Below are positions 32,732 through 41,741 of a stretch of DNA of 64,000 nt, piece after piece. The stretch spans positions 510,001 to 574,000 of the forward strand of contig NZ_CP016786.1 in the NCBI RefSeq assembly GCF_002285495.1. The letters run 5' to 3'. The notes under the pieces were generated by a model. That model was not told the origin of the DNA, made no database searches, and saw only the letters and a list, made by a program, of their open reading frames with translations. Position numbers and translations under genes: made by a program. Origin of the DNA: Clostridium isatidis. Its GTDB lineage: Bacteria > Bacillota > Clostridia > Clostridiales > Clostridiaceae. The first letter of the stretch is position 1; every line of letters starts with the position of its first letter.

Positions 32732-33634
32732 ATGAAAAAGTATTTAGTGTTTGACATAGGAGGAAGTAGTGTAAAACACGCTATTATAACAGAAAAGGGA
32801 GAATTTATAGAGAAGGGAAGTTATAAGTCAGAAAGACATAACTTCGATATATTTATTAATAAGATGCTTGAAGTTTCCAGAAAGGCAAAGGAAGAGCATA
32901 ATATATCAGGTGTAGCTGTAAGTGCTCCAGGCAGTGTTGACAGCGAAGAAGGAACAATAGGAGGTTCCAGTGCCCTTCCATGTATTCATGGTCCTAACTT
33001 TAAGAAGATTTTTAAGGAAGAATTAGGTCTAACTTTAGAAATTGAAAATGACGCAAATTCTGCTGCCTTAGGAGAAGTATGGCTTGGAGGAGCTAAAGAT
33101 AACAAAGATGTAGCCTTTGTTGTTTGTGGGACAGGCATTGGAGGTGCTATAATAAAGGATAGAAAAATTCATAAGGGAACCCATATGCATGGGGGAGAAT
33201 TTGGTTATATGATATTAGAAAGTATAAAAACAGAAGAAGGAGTGGAATTTAAAACCTGGAGTGATATAGGTTCAACTGGAGGACTACTTAGAACTGTTGC
33301 AAAAAGAAAGGGACTTTCCTCAGAAGAACTAGATGGCAAAAAAATATTTGAATTAGCTGAGCAGGGAGATGAAATCTGCAAAGAAGAAATAAACAATTTT
33401 TATTTTAATGTAGCAAAGGGCTTATTTAATATACAATATATATATGATCCAGAAAAAATCCTAATTGGAGGAGCAATAAGTTCAAGGGAAGATTTTATTG
33501 ATAAAATAAATGAAAATATGGACTTACTTATGAAGACTATGACTCATGCAAAGGTAAGACCAGTCATAGAAAAATGCCAATATGGCAATGATGCAAATCT
33601 TCTAGGAGCTTTATTCCACTATCTGCAAAGATAA
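32732..33634 (+). CDS. ROK family sugar kinase
   Basis: A 300-aa protein. ATP-site motifs FDIGGSSVKHAI at the N-terminus and CGTGIGGAIIKD (about 133-145), and the catalytic/substrate segment ENDANSAALGEVWLG (about 107-121). HMHGGEFGYM corresponds to the sugar-binding H-x-G-E-x-G. The zinc-binding CxCGxxGC of classical glucokinases is absent, as in beta-glucoside kinases and other ROK members. It probably phosphorylates glucose, a beta-glucoside or an amino sugar released by the neighbouring enzymes. Confidence 0.9.
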   Translation: MKKYLVFDIGGSSVKHAIITEKGEFIEKGSYKSERHNFDIFINKMLEVSRKAKEEHNISGVAVSAPGSVDSEEGTIGGSSALPCIHGPNFKKIFKEELGLTLEIENDANSAALGEVWLGGAKDNKDVAFVVCGTGIGGAIIKDRKIHKGTHMHGGEFGYMILESIKTEEGVEFKTWSDIGSTGGLLRTVAKRKGLSSEELDGKKIFELAEQGDEICKEEINNFYFNVAKGLFNIQYIYDPEKILIGGAISSREDFIDKINENMDLLMKTMTHAKVRPVIEKCQYGNDANLLGALFHYLQR

Positions 33635-33637
33635 AAA

Positions 33638-33680
33638 GGGTCAGTCCCCATTCCAAATAATGTAATGGGGACTGACCCCA
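33638..33680. repeat. GGGTCAGTCCCC palindrome (REP-like hairpin)
   Basis: Perfect 15-bp arms 33638-33652 and 33664-33678 around an 11-base loop, G/C-rich in an AT-rich setting. It lies between the ROK kinase and HAD genes, before the latter's ribosome site. It looks like a dispersed palindromic repeat inserted in an operon, and may dampen read-through. Confidence 0.65.
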
Positions 33681-33695
33681 TTTAAGGAGGTCAAG

Positions 33696-34496
33696 ATGAG
33701 TAAAAAAGGAATAGTATTTTTTGATGTAGATGGAACATTAATAGATTGGACAAAGGGAATATCAAAACCAACAGAAAGTACAAAAAGATCTATAAAGAAG
33801 TTAAAGGAAAATGGATATATAACAATGTTAGCAACAGGAAGACCTAAAAATGGCATTAATAAGGATCTAGCAGCTTTGAATTTTGATGGATATATAGGCT
33901 CAAATGGGGCATATATAGAAATGAACAATAAAGTTTTATTAGATGAAGCTTTGGATAATAAACTTTTAAAAGAAATATTGGAATTTCTAGAAGATAATAA
34001 AATTACATATATGCTAGAAGGACAAAATATTAATTATGTTGCAGATTTAAAGGATAGAAAGCTGTTAGATTTTATAGAAGGAGCATCTTTAGGAATAGAA
34101 AATTTTACTGAAGAATGGAATAGAGAGACTGTTAAGGCAGTAAAAATAATTGTATTAGGAGAATCAGAAAAGGAATATAAATTAGCAGCAGAAAGATTTA
34201 AAGGATCCAACCTTGCTCTTATGGGGAATGCAGCCTTTGGGGCTTTTGAAATATTTGATTCGAAATATTCAAAGGGTTATGGAATAAGCAGGTTATTAGA
34301 AATTCTTGATATAGACAGGGAAAGGACTTATGCCTTTGGAGATGGAGAAAATGATGTGGAAATGTTCCAAGTAGTTAAGCATGGAATAGCCATGGGAGGA
34401 TACCATAAGAAGTTAGAGCAGTATGCTTATGATTTTACAGAAGATGTTAAGAATGAAGGAATAACTAAAGGCCTTGAAAAATTAGGACTTATTTAG
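33696..34496 (+). CDS. HAD-superfamily Cof-type phosphatase
   Basis: A 266-aa protein after TAAGGAGGTCAAG. Motif I FFDVDGTLIDW (nucleophile Asp), motif II ATGRP, and the C-terminal Lys and GDGENDVEMFQVVKHGIAMG (motif IV) are intact. The insert between motifs II and III is the alpha/beta cap of Cof/YidA-type HAD phosphatases, which hydrolyse small sugar phosphates. The second substitution LIDWTKG is unremarkable. It is likely cotranscribed with the ROK kinase before and the oxidoreductase after (41 bases). Confidence 0.92.
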   Translation: MSKKGIVFFDVDGTLIDWTKGISKPTESTKRSIKKLKENGYITMLATGRPKNGINKDLAALNFDGYIGSNGAYIEMNNKVLLDEALDNKLLKEILEFLEDNKITYMLEGQNINYVADLKDRKLLDFIEGASLGIENFTEEWNRETVKAVKIIVLGESEKEYKLAAERFKGSNLALMGNAAFGAFEIFDSKYSKGYGISRLLEILDIDRERTYAFGDGENDVEMFQVVKHGIAMGGYHKKLEQYAYDFTEDVKNEGITKGLEKLGLI

Positions 34497-34537
34497 TAGC
34501 TAGTTTATATTTAATTTGCTAGAAGGAGATGAAGGAA

Positions 34538-35455
34538 ATGAAAATAGCAATTATAGGTATTGGTGACATTGCAAAGAAGGCTTATCTGCCTGTATTAAGT
34601 TTTAGAGAAGAGGTAGAGCTTATCCTTTGCACAAGAAATAAGAAGGTTTTAGATGAGATGAAATCCTTATATAGAATAGATAAGGCCTATTCTAGTGTTG
34701 ATGATTTAATAAATTCAGAAGAAAAAATTGATGGGGCAATAGTATCAACAACTACAACTGCCCATTATGAAACAGCAGTAAAATTAATTAAAAATAAGAT
34801 TAATGTTTACATAGATAAGCCAATAAGCATGAACTTAAATGAAACAGAAGAGATAGTATCTTTAGCAAGAGAAAATAACATTATAGCAATGGTTGGCTTT
34901 AATAGAAGATTCTGCCCAATGGTAAAATCCCTTAAAGAAAAAGGAAAGGCAGATATCGTGATAATGCAGAAAAATAGGGGAGACGAGCCAGATATAACAA
35001 GAAGATATATTGTGGAAGATTTTATTCACGTTGTGGATACTCTAAGATTTTTAGCTGATGGTGAAATAAAAGGTATAGATATTTCTTATAAAAAGAATGG
35101 AGATATGCTAGAAAATGTAGTTTTAACCCTTAAAACAGAATATACAACTGCAATAGGAATAATGAATAGAAGGGCTGGAGTTACTGAAGAAAATATAGAA
35201 TACATGACTAATGAAGGTAAATATATAGTTGAAAATTTACAGGATAGAATCTTTGAAATAAATGATAGTGGAAAGAAAGCAAGTACCTTTGGATGGTGGG
35301 AAACTACCTTATATAAGAGAGGCTTTAACGATATGCTATCAGAATTTATTAATGCAATTAAAGAAAATAGGCAGCCTAATCCTTCTTTAGAAGATTCCTT
35401 AGAAAGTCATAAAATATGTGAGAAAGTGGTTGAAGAGATATTGAATAATAAATAA
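34538..35455 (+). CDS. Gfo/Idh/MocA family oxidoreductase
   Basis: A 305-aa protein. ATG 34538 is preferred to 34529 because AAGGAG abuts the earlier one. The Rossmann fold MKIAIIGIGDIAKKAYLPVL, the STTTTAHYETAVKLI strand and the YIDKPISMN motif (the E/D-K-P of the family, with catalytic Lys) are present. The C-terminal half is the substrate beta-sheet domain. The enzyme uses NAD(P) to oxidise or reduce a sugar or inositol derivative. It is the last gene of the AKR-ROK-HAD-Gfo series. Confidence 0.92.
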   Translation: MKIAIIGIGDIAKKAYLPVLSFREEVELILCTRNKKVLDEMKSLYRIDKAYSSVDDLINSEEKIDGAIVSTTTTAHYETAVKLIKNKINVYIDKPISMNLNETEEIVSLARENNIIAMVGFNRRFCPMVKSLKEKGKADIVIMQKNRGDEPDITRRYIVEDFIHVVDTLRFLADGEIKGIDISYKKNGDMLENVVLTLKTEYTTAIGIMNRRAGVTEENIEYMTNEGKYIVENLQDRIFEINDSGKKASTFGWWETTLYKRGFNDMLSEFINAIKENRQPNPSLEDSLESHKICEKVVEEILNNK

Positions 35456-35607
35456 GGCTTCTTGGAATTGAGAATTAATAGACATTGAATTTTATGTCGA
35501 TTTTTGATATAATTAATATCTGTTTTTAAATATAATATTAAAATTAATATAATTAGAAATTAAAATAATGAAAAAATAATATTGTTATAACTTTTGGAGG
35601 TTGCGTA

Positions 35608-36186
35608 ATGCCAAAAAGAATTGCCATTTTAGGTGGACCAAGATGTGGGAAAACTACATTAATACAACAACTTTATGTTGATATGAAAATTAGAGATTTA
35701 AATGTAGGAGTAGCTACAGAGTATAGTACAGAATACCTAAGAGATAAGGGTATGATTGAAAATATATCTGAACAATACGGAATATATTTAGGACAGCTTC
35801 ATTTAGAGGAAAGTTTAAATGAATTCGATTATGCTTTAACTGACTATGCTACATTTGTACCATATATTTATGCTAGATTTATGCTTGGAGATAAAAAAAG
35901 AACAAAGAAGGAAATAGAAATATTAAAGGATCTTTATGTACTAGCCCTAAGAGACTTACCAAAATATGATCATATCTTCTTTGTACCAAGAGAATTTGGC
36001 TATTCAAAAGATGGTGTAAGATGGCAAGATGAAGAAGCGGCAGAAGCTGTGGATAAGGCAATATTAAGCTTTTTAGATGCAGAAAATATTAAATATGAAA
36101 TAATTACAGGTTCAACTAAAGAAAGAGCAGAAAAAATATTAAATATAATAGCTTTATCAGATGTAAATTTAGATATGGCAAACTAG
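35608..36186 (+). CDS. P-loop NTPase/kinase-like protein (AAA_28/NadR-kinase-like)
   Basis: A 192-aa protein with ATG after TGGAGGTTGCGTA. Walker A GGPRCGKTT (residues 9-17) lies in a first strand RIAILGGPRCGKTTLIQQLY. VGVATEYSTEYLRDKGMI and the later HIFFVPREFGYSKDGVRWQD fit the nicotinamide-riboside-kinase-like or TTD14-like P-loop group, where an Arg/Asp pair after the fourth strand binds phosphate. The substrate is unknown. It is a single gene with its own terminator (36187-36212). Confidence 0.8.
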   Translation: MPKRIAILGGPRCGKTTLIQQLYVDMKIRDLNVGVATEYSTEYLRDKGMIENISEQYGIYLGQLHLEESLNEFDYALTDYATFVPYIYARFMLGDKKRTKKEIEILKDLYVLALRDLPKYDHIFFVPREFGYSKDGVRWQDEEAAEAVDKAILSFLDAENIKYEIITGSTKERAEKILNIIALSDVNLDMAN

Positions 36187-36214
36187 AAAACTTCTCCTAA
36201 TGGAGAAGTTTTTT
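36187..36214 (+). terminator. Terminator after P-loop protein gene
   Basis: 11-bp perfect stem AAAACTTCTCC with GGAGAAGTTTT around TAAT, then T's. Confidence 0.92.
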
Positions 36215-36354
36215 ACTTAATCAATATAGCAGAATATTAACTTTTTTGTATGGACAAGCCCTCACTGTTTCTTATTATATAATAAATGCGTAAATAGCCT
36301 AATATATTTTAATATTCTTAATTATTTTATATAATTAAGAAGGAATTAGTAACC

Positions 36355-36493
36355 ATTAACTCCACACTACTAACTCCACACTGTTTACACTCCACACTAC
36401 TAACTCCAAACTCCTAATTGCTAACTGAGTTTCACTCCTAACTCAGCACTACTAACTACTAACTCCTAACTGTTTCACACTCCACACTACTAA
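36355..36493 (-). repeat. Heptamer array A5 (G-rich on minus strand)
   Basis: Units CTCCACA, CTACTAA, CTCCTAA, CTCAGCA with the insert CTGAGTTTCA, the exact complement of TGAAACTCAG in A2 and A3. It ends just before the ribosome site of the phosphatase gene at 36515. Confidence 0.9.
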
Positions 36494-36514
36494 CTAATTA
36501 AAGGGGGAATTGAA

Positions 36515-37156
36515 ATGACGAGGTTATTTTTAACAAGGCATGGAGAAACTGAATGGAATGAAAAGGGAATGATGTAAGGCTGGGGGAATTCACCTTTAAC
36601 TGAACTTGGAATAAAGCAGGGAGAATGGTTAAGGGATAGAATAAAAGATTTGCCTATAGATATTATTTATTCCAGTCCAATAGGAAGAGCCTATGAAACA
36701 GCAAAAATAGTAAGGGGAAATAGAGATATAAATATAATTCTTGATGATGGATTAAAAGAAATTAATATGGGGAAACTGGAAGGACTAAATCAAGAAGAAA
36801 TTGAAAAAATAGATAAGGAAAATTACTTTAATTTTTGGAATGTGCCATCAAAATATATTCCAACAGAAGGTGGAGAAAGCTTTTACGAAGTAATGGAGAG
36901 GTCTTATAATGCCATAAGTGCTATAGTAGAAAAAGAAAAGGGAAGAAATATACTTGTAGTAACCCATACCATAACCTTAAAGGCTTATCTTTGCAAACTA
37001 GAGAACAGGGATATAGACACATTATGGGACCCTCCTTTTATAAAGCAGACAAGCTTAACAGAAATAAATTTTACAGAAGAGGGCTATACAATACCACTTA
37101 TGGCTTGCATGAAACATCATAAATATTCAAGAAAAGAATTTAATGAATTTAAATAA
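36515..37156 (+). pseudogene. Histidine phosphatase (phosphoglycerate mutase-like) with internal stop
   Basis: ATG 36515 after AGGGGGAATTGAA gives MTRLFLTRHGETEWNEKGMM, then TAA at 36575-36577, then in the same frame GWGNSPLTELGIKQGEWLRD to the end at 37156. RHGETEW is the phosphohistidine motif and GWGNSPLT is normally preceded by Gln, so a single CAA to TAA change explains the break. The downstream part (IIYSSPIGRAYETAKI, VVTHTITLKAYLC) is otherwise intact. It is either a recent nonsense mutation or a base-call error. Residue 1-20 plus the rest would be a normal 213-aa cofactor-independent phosphatase. Confidence 0.88.
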
Positions 37157-37180
37157 TTATTAAATTTTTCAAAAAATGGA

Positions 37181-37240
37181 TAATTATTGACATCATGGCA
37201 ATAATTAATAGTATAATAATAATTGATATGACAATTATTA
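37181..37240. promoter_or_regulatory. Promoter with two inverted-repeat operators
   Basis: TTGACA (37186-37191) and TATAAT (37211-37216) with 19-base spacing. Two inverted repeats overlap them: TAATTATTG-9-CAATAATTA (37181-37207) and TAATAATTG-6-CAATTATTA (37217-37240). The paired sites around the promoter boxes suggest repression of the surface-protein gene at 37281. Confidence 0.55.
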
Positions 37241-37280
37241 ACTAAATATTAATTATAATATATAGAATTCAGGTGGAAAA

Positions 37281-39416
37281 ATGAATAAAAGTATTAAAGG
37301 ATTAGTTAATCTAGGACTCATAAGTTTACTTTTTATCAACTTAAAAGTAGTAGATATACCCGCAAATGAACAAGATGAACAAGCTGCTGTTAATTCAAAT
37401 ATTACGGAAAAGATGACTCAAACTGGTTGGAATTATATTGATGGTAACTGGTATTATATCGACTCATCAGGAAAGCTTGCAACGGGATGGAAGTATTGGA
37501 ATAAAGCTTGGTACTATTTGAATGCAGATGGAAAAATGGCAACTGGGTGGATTGAGGAGAATGGTAATCGCTATTATTTAAACAGTAGCGGAATAATGGT
37601 GACAGACTGGAACTATATAGATAACAATTGGTATTATTTTGATCCATCAGGAACAATGGCTAAAGGCTGGAGATATTGGAATAAAGCATGGTATTACATG
37701 TATCCAGATGGAAAGATGGCAACTGGATGGATTGAGGAGAATGGCAATCGCTATTATTTAAGCAGTAGCGGAGCAATGGTGACAGGATGGAAATATATGG
37801 ACAACAATTGGTATTATTTTGATCCATCAGGAACTATGGCTAAAGGCTGGAGATATTGGAGTAAAAACTGGTACTATATGCATCCTGATGGAAGAATGGC
37901 AATTGGTTTTATAAACGATGGAAATGCAGACTATTATATAAATTCTAGTGGAATAATGCTAACAGGCTGGGTATATTTAAATAATAGTTGGTATTATTTT
38001 GAACCATCAGGAATGATGGCAAAGGGCTGGAGGTATTGGAATAAAAACTGGTATTATATGCATTCAGATGGAAGAATGGCAACTGGTTTTGTAAATGATG
38101 GTAATGCAGATTATTATTTAGAGCCAAGCGGGGTAATGGTAACAGGCTGGAGATATATGAATAATAGTTGGTATTATTTTGAACCATCAGGAATGATGGC
38201 AAAGGGTTGGAGATATTGGAATAAAAACTGGTATCTTATGGATAATGAAGGAAAAATGCTATCTGGATGGAATAAGGTAGATGGTAAATGGTATTATTTA
38301 GAACCAAATGGAATAATGGCAACAGGTTGGAGATATTTTAATGGAGAATGGTACTATCTAGAATCAAATGGAATTAGAGCAACTAATAAATGGCTAACTA
38401 TTAATGGTGTTAAATACTGGTTTAATGGACAAGGAATTATGGCAGATAAAGAAGCAATAATATCTGGAGAGAGTTATAACTTTGATAGTAACGGAAGATA
38501 TCTTGGTAAATTAAAAAATAAGCCATATTTATTTGTTGAAGTATTAAAAACAGGGGATTCAGATTCTATATATATTGAACTTCCAACTGGAGAAGATATC
38601 TTAATAGATGGAGGAGAAGTTTGGCACGGTGATTATCTTGTAAATTATTTAAAGACAAGAAATTTAGCTGAAGAAGATGGTGTTGAGGATATAGATTATG
38701 TAATAAATACTCATCCTCATTCAGATCATATTGCTGGTTTTATTAAAGTATTTGAAAACTTTAAAGTCAATAAGTTCTATTATCCATATGATATAGAGAT
38801 GAAGAGATATGAAGGATTTGAAGGGGCAGAAAGTATCGAGAATCAAGGATATAATATTAATTGTATGAATTACTGTTATCAGTTCTACGAAAAAGTATTA
38901 AATCTTGCTGAAGAAAAGCAAGTTGAAATTTATGATACAACACCAAACACTTATATTGATCCATATAATATTTTAAAATTTGTTCATCCAGACAAAATAT
39001 ATAAACAAAATTATTTGGATAAAGCTCCAGAGGATATAATAGGAACAGATTATTGTTCTTTTAATAATGATTCAGCAGTTATATTTGTTGACTATTATGA
39101 TTTTGAAATGCTTATTACTGGTGATATTCATAAGGAAGCTGAAAGAGATATTATAAATTTTGGATTAATCCCAGGTACTAAGGTAGATGTATTGAAAGTT
39201 GCTCATCATGGATATAATACATCTAGTTCTGAAGAATTTATTAATGCAATAAGACCTTCTATTGGAGTAGTAACAAGGTCAAAGGTAATGCATAACTCTC
39301 CTTCAGTTAAAGAAGCAAATGATATACTTGCTAAATATAATGTAGACTTATTAGAAACTTGGAGAGAAAATATAAAAATTTATGCTAACGATAGGGATTG
39401 GAATGTAGAATATTAA
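37281..39416 (+). CDS. Surface protein: 17 WYY repeats plus metallo-beta-lactamase-fold domain
   Basis: A 711-aa exported protein. It has an N-terminal hydrophobic signal (GLVNLGLISLLFINLKVV). Residues about 47-400 hold 17 modules of the choline/glucan-binding type (for example GWRYWNKAWYYMYPDGKMAT), arranged in a 3-module, 60-residue super-repeat. Residues about 410-711 form a ComEC-like metallo-beta-lactamase fold with NTHPHSDHIAGF (zinc ligands), LITGDIHKEAE and KVAHHGYNTSSSEE. The pneumococcal phosphorylcholine esterase Pce combines the same two parts in the opposite order, so removal of wall phosphorylcholine is a reasonable hypothesis. A nuclease or phosphodiesterase is the alternative. 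Terminator at 39457-39492. Confidence 0.85.
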   Translation: MNKSIKGLVNLGLISLLFINLKVVDIPANEQDEQAAVNSNITEKMTQTGWNYIDGNWYYIDSSGKLATGWKYWNKAWYYLNADGKMATGWIEENGNRYYLNSSGIMVTDWNYIDNNWYYFDPSGTMAKGWRYWNKAWYYMYPDGKMATGWIEENGNRYYLSSSGAMVTGWKYMDNNWYYFDPSGTMAKGWRYWSKNWYYMHPDGRMAIGFINDGNADYYINSSGIMLTGWVYLNNSWYYFEPSGMMAKGWRYWNKNWYYMHSDGRMATGFVNDGNADYYLEPSGVMVTGWRYMNNSWYYFEPSGMMAKGWRYWNKNWYLMDNEGKMLSGWNKVDGKWYYLEPNGIMATGWRYFNGEWYYLESNGIRATNKWLTINGVKYWFNGQGIMADKEAIISGESYNFDSNGRYLGKLKNKPYLFVEVLKTGDSDSIYIELPTGEDILIDGGEVWHGDYLVNYLKTRNLAEEDGVEDIDYVINTHPHSDHIAGFIKVFENFKVNKFYYPYDIEMKRYEGFEGAESIENQGYNINCMNYCYQFYEKVLNLAEEKQVEIYDTTPNTYIDPYNILKFVHPDKIYKQNYLDKAPEDIIGTDYCSFNNDSAVIFVDYYDFEMLITGDIHKEAERDIINFGLIPGTKVDVLKVAHHGYNTSSSEEFINAIRPSIGVVTRSKVMHNSPSVKEANDILAKYNVDLLETWRENIKIYANDRDWNVEY

Positions 39417-39456
39417 AGTTAAGGAAAATAAAATAAGAAATAGAAATATTATTAGA

Positions 39457-39492
39457 TAAAGGAGAATACTAAAATTTCTCCTTTATTTTTTT
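39457..39492 (+). terminator. Terminator after WYY/metallo-beta-lactamase gene
   Basis: 10-bp stem TAAAGGAGAA (39457-39466) with TTCTCCTTTA (39476-39485) and a T-run. Confidence 0.88.
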
Positions 39493-39629
39493 ATTTTAAA
39501 TTACGAATTATGACAGAAAATGCACATATAATGGGAATAATATAAAATTACTGAGTATTATCTTGAAAAATGTCATTAATGTATATTATAATATTAAATG
39601 GCAAAATTTTCTTAAGATGGAAGGGTAAA

Positions 39630-41666
39630 ATGAAAAAATTTAAACGACTAATTACTAGTTTACTAGCATATTTAATGGTAATGTCATTAATACCTGGAAA
39701 TGTGTTAGAAACAGTAGTAAATGCAGCAGAGAATAAATATAATCCTCTTTTTAAGAGTGATTACTATTTAAGGGGAAAACAGCAATATGGAGATAAGTTA
39801 TTAATTGCTTATAAAGAAGTTGAAAGCAGTAAATATTTTATTTCTATAGTTGAAAATGGAAAAGAAACTGTATTAAAGGAAGTTTCTGATGTAAATTATG
39901 TGAATATATCTAAGCAAAATGATAGTACTGCAATTATTAAATATAAAAAATATGTTAATGATAATTTAGTAGAAGAGTATGAAAAATACGATCTAGATAA
40001 AAATTCATTTGCAGAAGCAACTGAAAATGATTGGTTTGAACCAGTAGATTATAATTATGACTTAGAGCCTAAATCAATATATGAAGAGGTTGAAGTTAAA
40101 GAGTTAATAGATAAAGTTCTTAAAGCCAATAATGTAGATATTTCTATAGAAAATATGGAAAATCTATATCCTGGAAATTATTTTAAAACTTACAGAGATG
40201 ATACAAATGAAGTTTATGCTAAGATGACAAGATTTCCTAAAAAAGGGAATATAATTGAATTTGAAATTCGTTATGGTGAAATAGGAGCTAGTTATAATGT
40301 GCTAAAAGGGGTTATAGGTAAGGATTTTGTATATACTGCTAAAGATTACTATAACAATTTTGCATATGATAAAGCTAATAATACAGTTACAATATTTGAA
40401 CAAATAGAAGAAAATTTTGAAAGTGGAATTTACACTTTTAAGCTTACAGAATTAAAAAATGGTAAAGTAATTAATGAAGCTACTATGGAAAGAGCTGGTA
40501 ACTTTATATATGAAACATTTAAAAATGGTGATAAATTATATATTAGTTCTGTAATGACATTAGAAATTTACCATTTATCTAATAGAATATATAAACTTGA
40601 AAATAACATCAAATTCCCGTCTTATACACAACTTATTAATGAATTTGATGATTCTTATTGGTTTATAGAAAGTAAAGATGGTAAAAATTATTTGAAAAAA
40701 ATTAAAGATAATATTATAACTAATGTGATAGAAATTCAAGAAGATTTACATGATTCAAGTGCAAATACAATATTTGTTTATAATGAAAACAACATATTAA
40801 TAGAGCGACATCATGATTTCATGATATTACAAAGAGAAAATGGTAGTATCCCATCCCAACCAGAGCTACCAAATAATCAAGAAGAACCAACTAAACCAGA
40901 AGAGGGAAATAAGCCAGGCAATGGTGAAAATAAAAATGGCTCTGATATAATAGTAAAACCATCAACTGACAAAGTTATTGCAGAAGTATTAAAGCTTAAC
41001 CCAAATGGAAAAAATGATATAAATATAAAAAATGAAAATGCTGCTAAAAGCGTTGAGCTTATAGTTAAAGATATTGAAGCATTAAAAAATGGTACAAGTT
41101 CCTTAAATATATCTATAAATGATAATATTAAAATGAATTTACCATTATCAATAATAGATAAAAGTCTTTTAGAGGGAGCGAAAGATGTTACAATTAAGTT
41201 AGATGTTCTTGAAGCTTCTGATATTCTAAAAGATATTAAGGGAGTTAACAAAGTATTTGATTTCAATTTAATAATCAATAAGGAAGATGGAAGCATATTT
41301 GTTCATAACTTTAAAGAGGGAGAAGTTGAAATAAGCATTAGTCTTTCAGATAAAGATTTAGAAGGATTAAATAGAAATAACATATTAGTTTATTATTATA
41401 ATGAAGAAACTAATAGTTTTGAAGCTATGGAAACAGTAGTTTCTGGAAATAAAATTACTTTCAAAACATCACATTTCTCTAAATATGTTATAGCTGAAAA
41501 GATTGATAAAAATGGTGAAAAATCAACTTCTGTAGATGGAAATTCAGATAAAGAACAATTACCTTATACAGGTTCAATAATTTCAAGCACAACAATGTTA
41601 ATCATAGCAATGGGAATGGTTGTTAGTGGTAGAGTTATGTGCTTGAAAAAGAGAAGAAATGCTTAA
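39630..41666 (+). CDS. LPXTG cell-wall-anchored surface protein
   Basis: A 678-aa protein from ATG 39630 (GAAGGG upstream). An earlier ATG at 39570 would add an unlikely stretch before the signal peptide. The signal peptide is MKKFKRLITSLLAYLMVMSL with probable cleavage near VVNAAEN. A long repetitive-strand extracellular region (about 40-410) is followed by a Pro/Glu-rich linker (PSQPELPNNQEEPTKPEEGN) and a domain at about 450-630. The C-terminus has LPYTG (about 643), a hydrophobic helix and KKRR, the sortase A signal. The extracellular fold is not recognised. It is the middle of three envelope genes, 37281 to 44057. Confidence 0.9.
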   Translation: MKKFKRLITSLLAYLMVMSLIPGNVLETVVNAAENKYNPLFKSDYYLRGKQQYGDKLLIAYKEVESSKYFISIVENGKETVLKEVSDVNYVNISKQNDSTAIIKYKKYVNDNLVEEYEKYDLDKNSFAEATENDWFEPVDYNYDLEPKSIYEEVEVKELIDKVLKANNVDISIENMENLYPGNYFKTYRDDTNEVYAKMTRFPKKGNIIEFEIRYGEIGASYNVLKGVIGKDFVYTAKDYYNNFAYDKANNTVTIFEQIEENFESGIYTFKLTELKNGKVINEATMERAGNFIYETFKNGDKLYISSVMTLEIYHLSNRIYKLENNIKFPSYTQLINEFDDSYWFIESKDGKNYLKKIKDNIITNVIEIQEDLHDSSANTIFVYNENNILIERHHDFMILQRENGSIPSQPELPNNQEEPTKPEEGNKPGNGENKNGSDIIVKPSTDKVIAEVLKLNPNGKNDINIKNENAAKSVELIVKDIEALKNGTSSLNISINDNIKMNLPLSIIDKSLLEGAKDVTIKLDVLEASDILKDIKGVNKVFDFNLIINKEDGSIFVHNFKEGEVEISISLSDKDLEGLNRNNILVYYYNEETNSFEAMETVVSGNKITFKTSHFSKYVIAEKIDKNGEKSTSVDGNSDKEQLPYTGSIISSTTMLIIAMGMVVSGRVMCLKKRRNA

Positions 41667-41685
41667 TTTAAATTAAGAATACTAT

Positions 41686-41725
41686 AATCCATGCAATTAG
41701 TTAAATCTATTGCATGGATTTTTAA
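41686..41725 (+). terminator. Terminator after LPXTG gene
   Basis: 12-bp stem AATCCATGCAAT (41686-41697) with ATTGCATGGATT (41709-41720), followed by T's. It lies just before the ribosome site of the next gene, and this excludes the earlier ATG at 41691. Confidence 0.75.
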
Positions 41726-41741
41726 AATGAGGAGACAGTTT

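Noticed and set aside
37420..38440. Regularly spaced near-identical DNA repeats that could suggest a CRISPR array
   Set aside because: They are in-frame 60-base modules of the WYY-repeat protein, without unique spacers.
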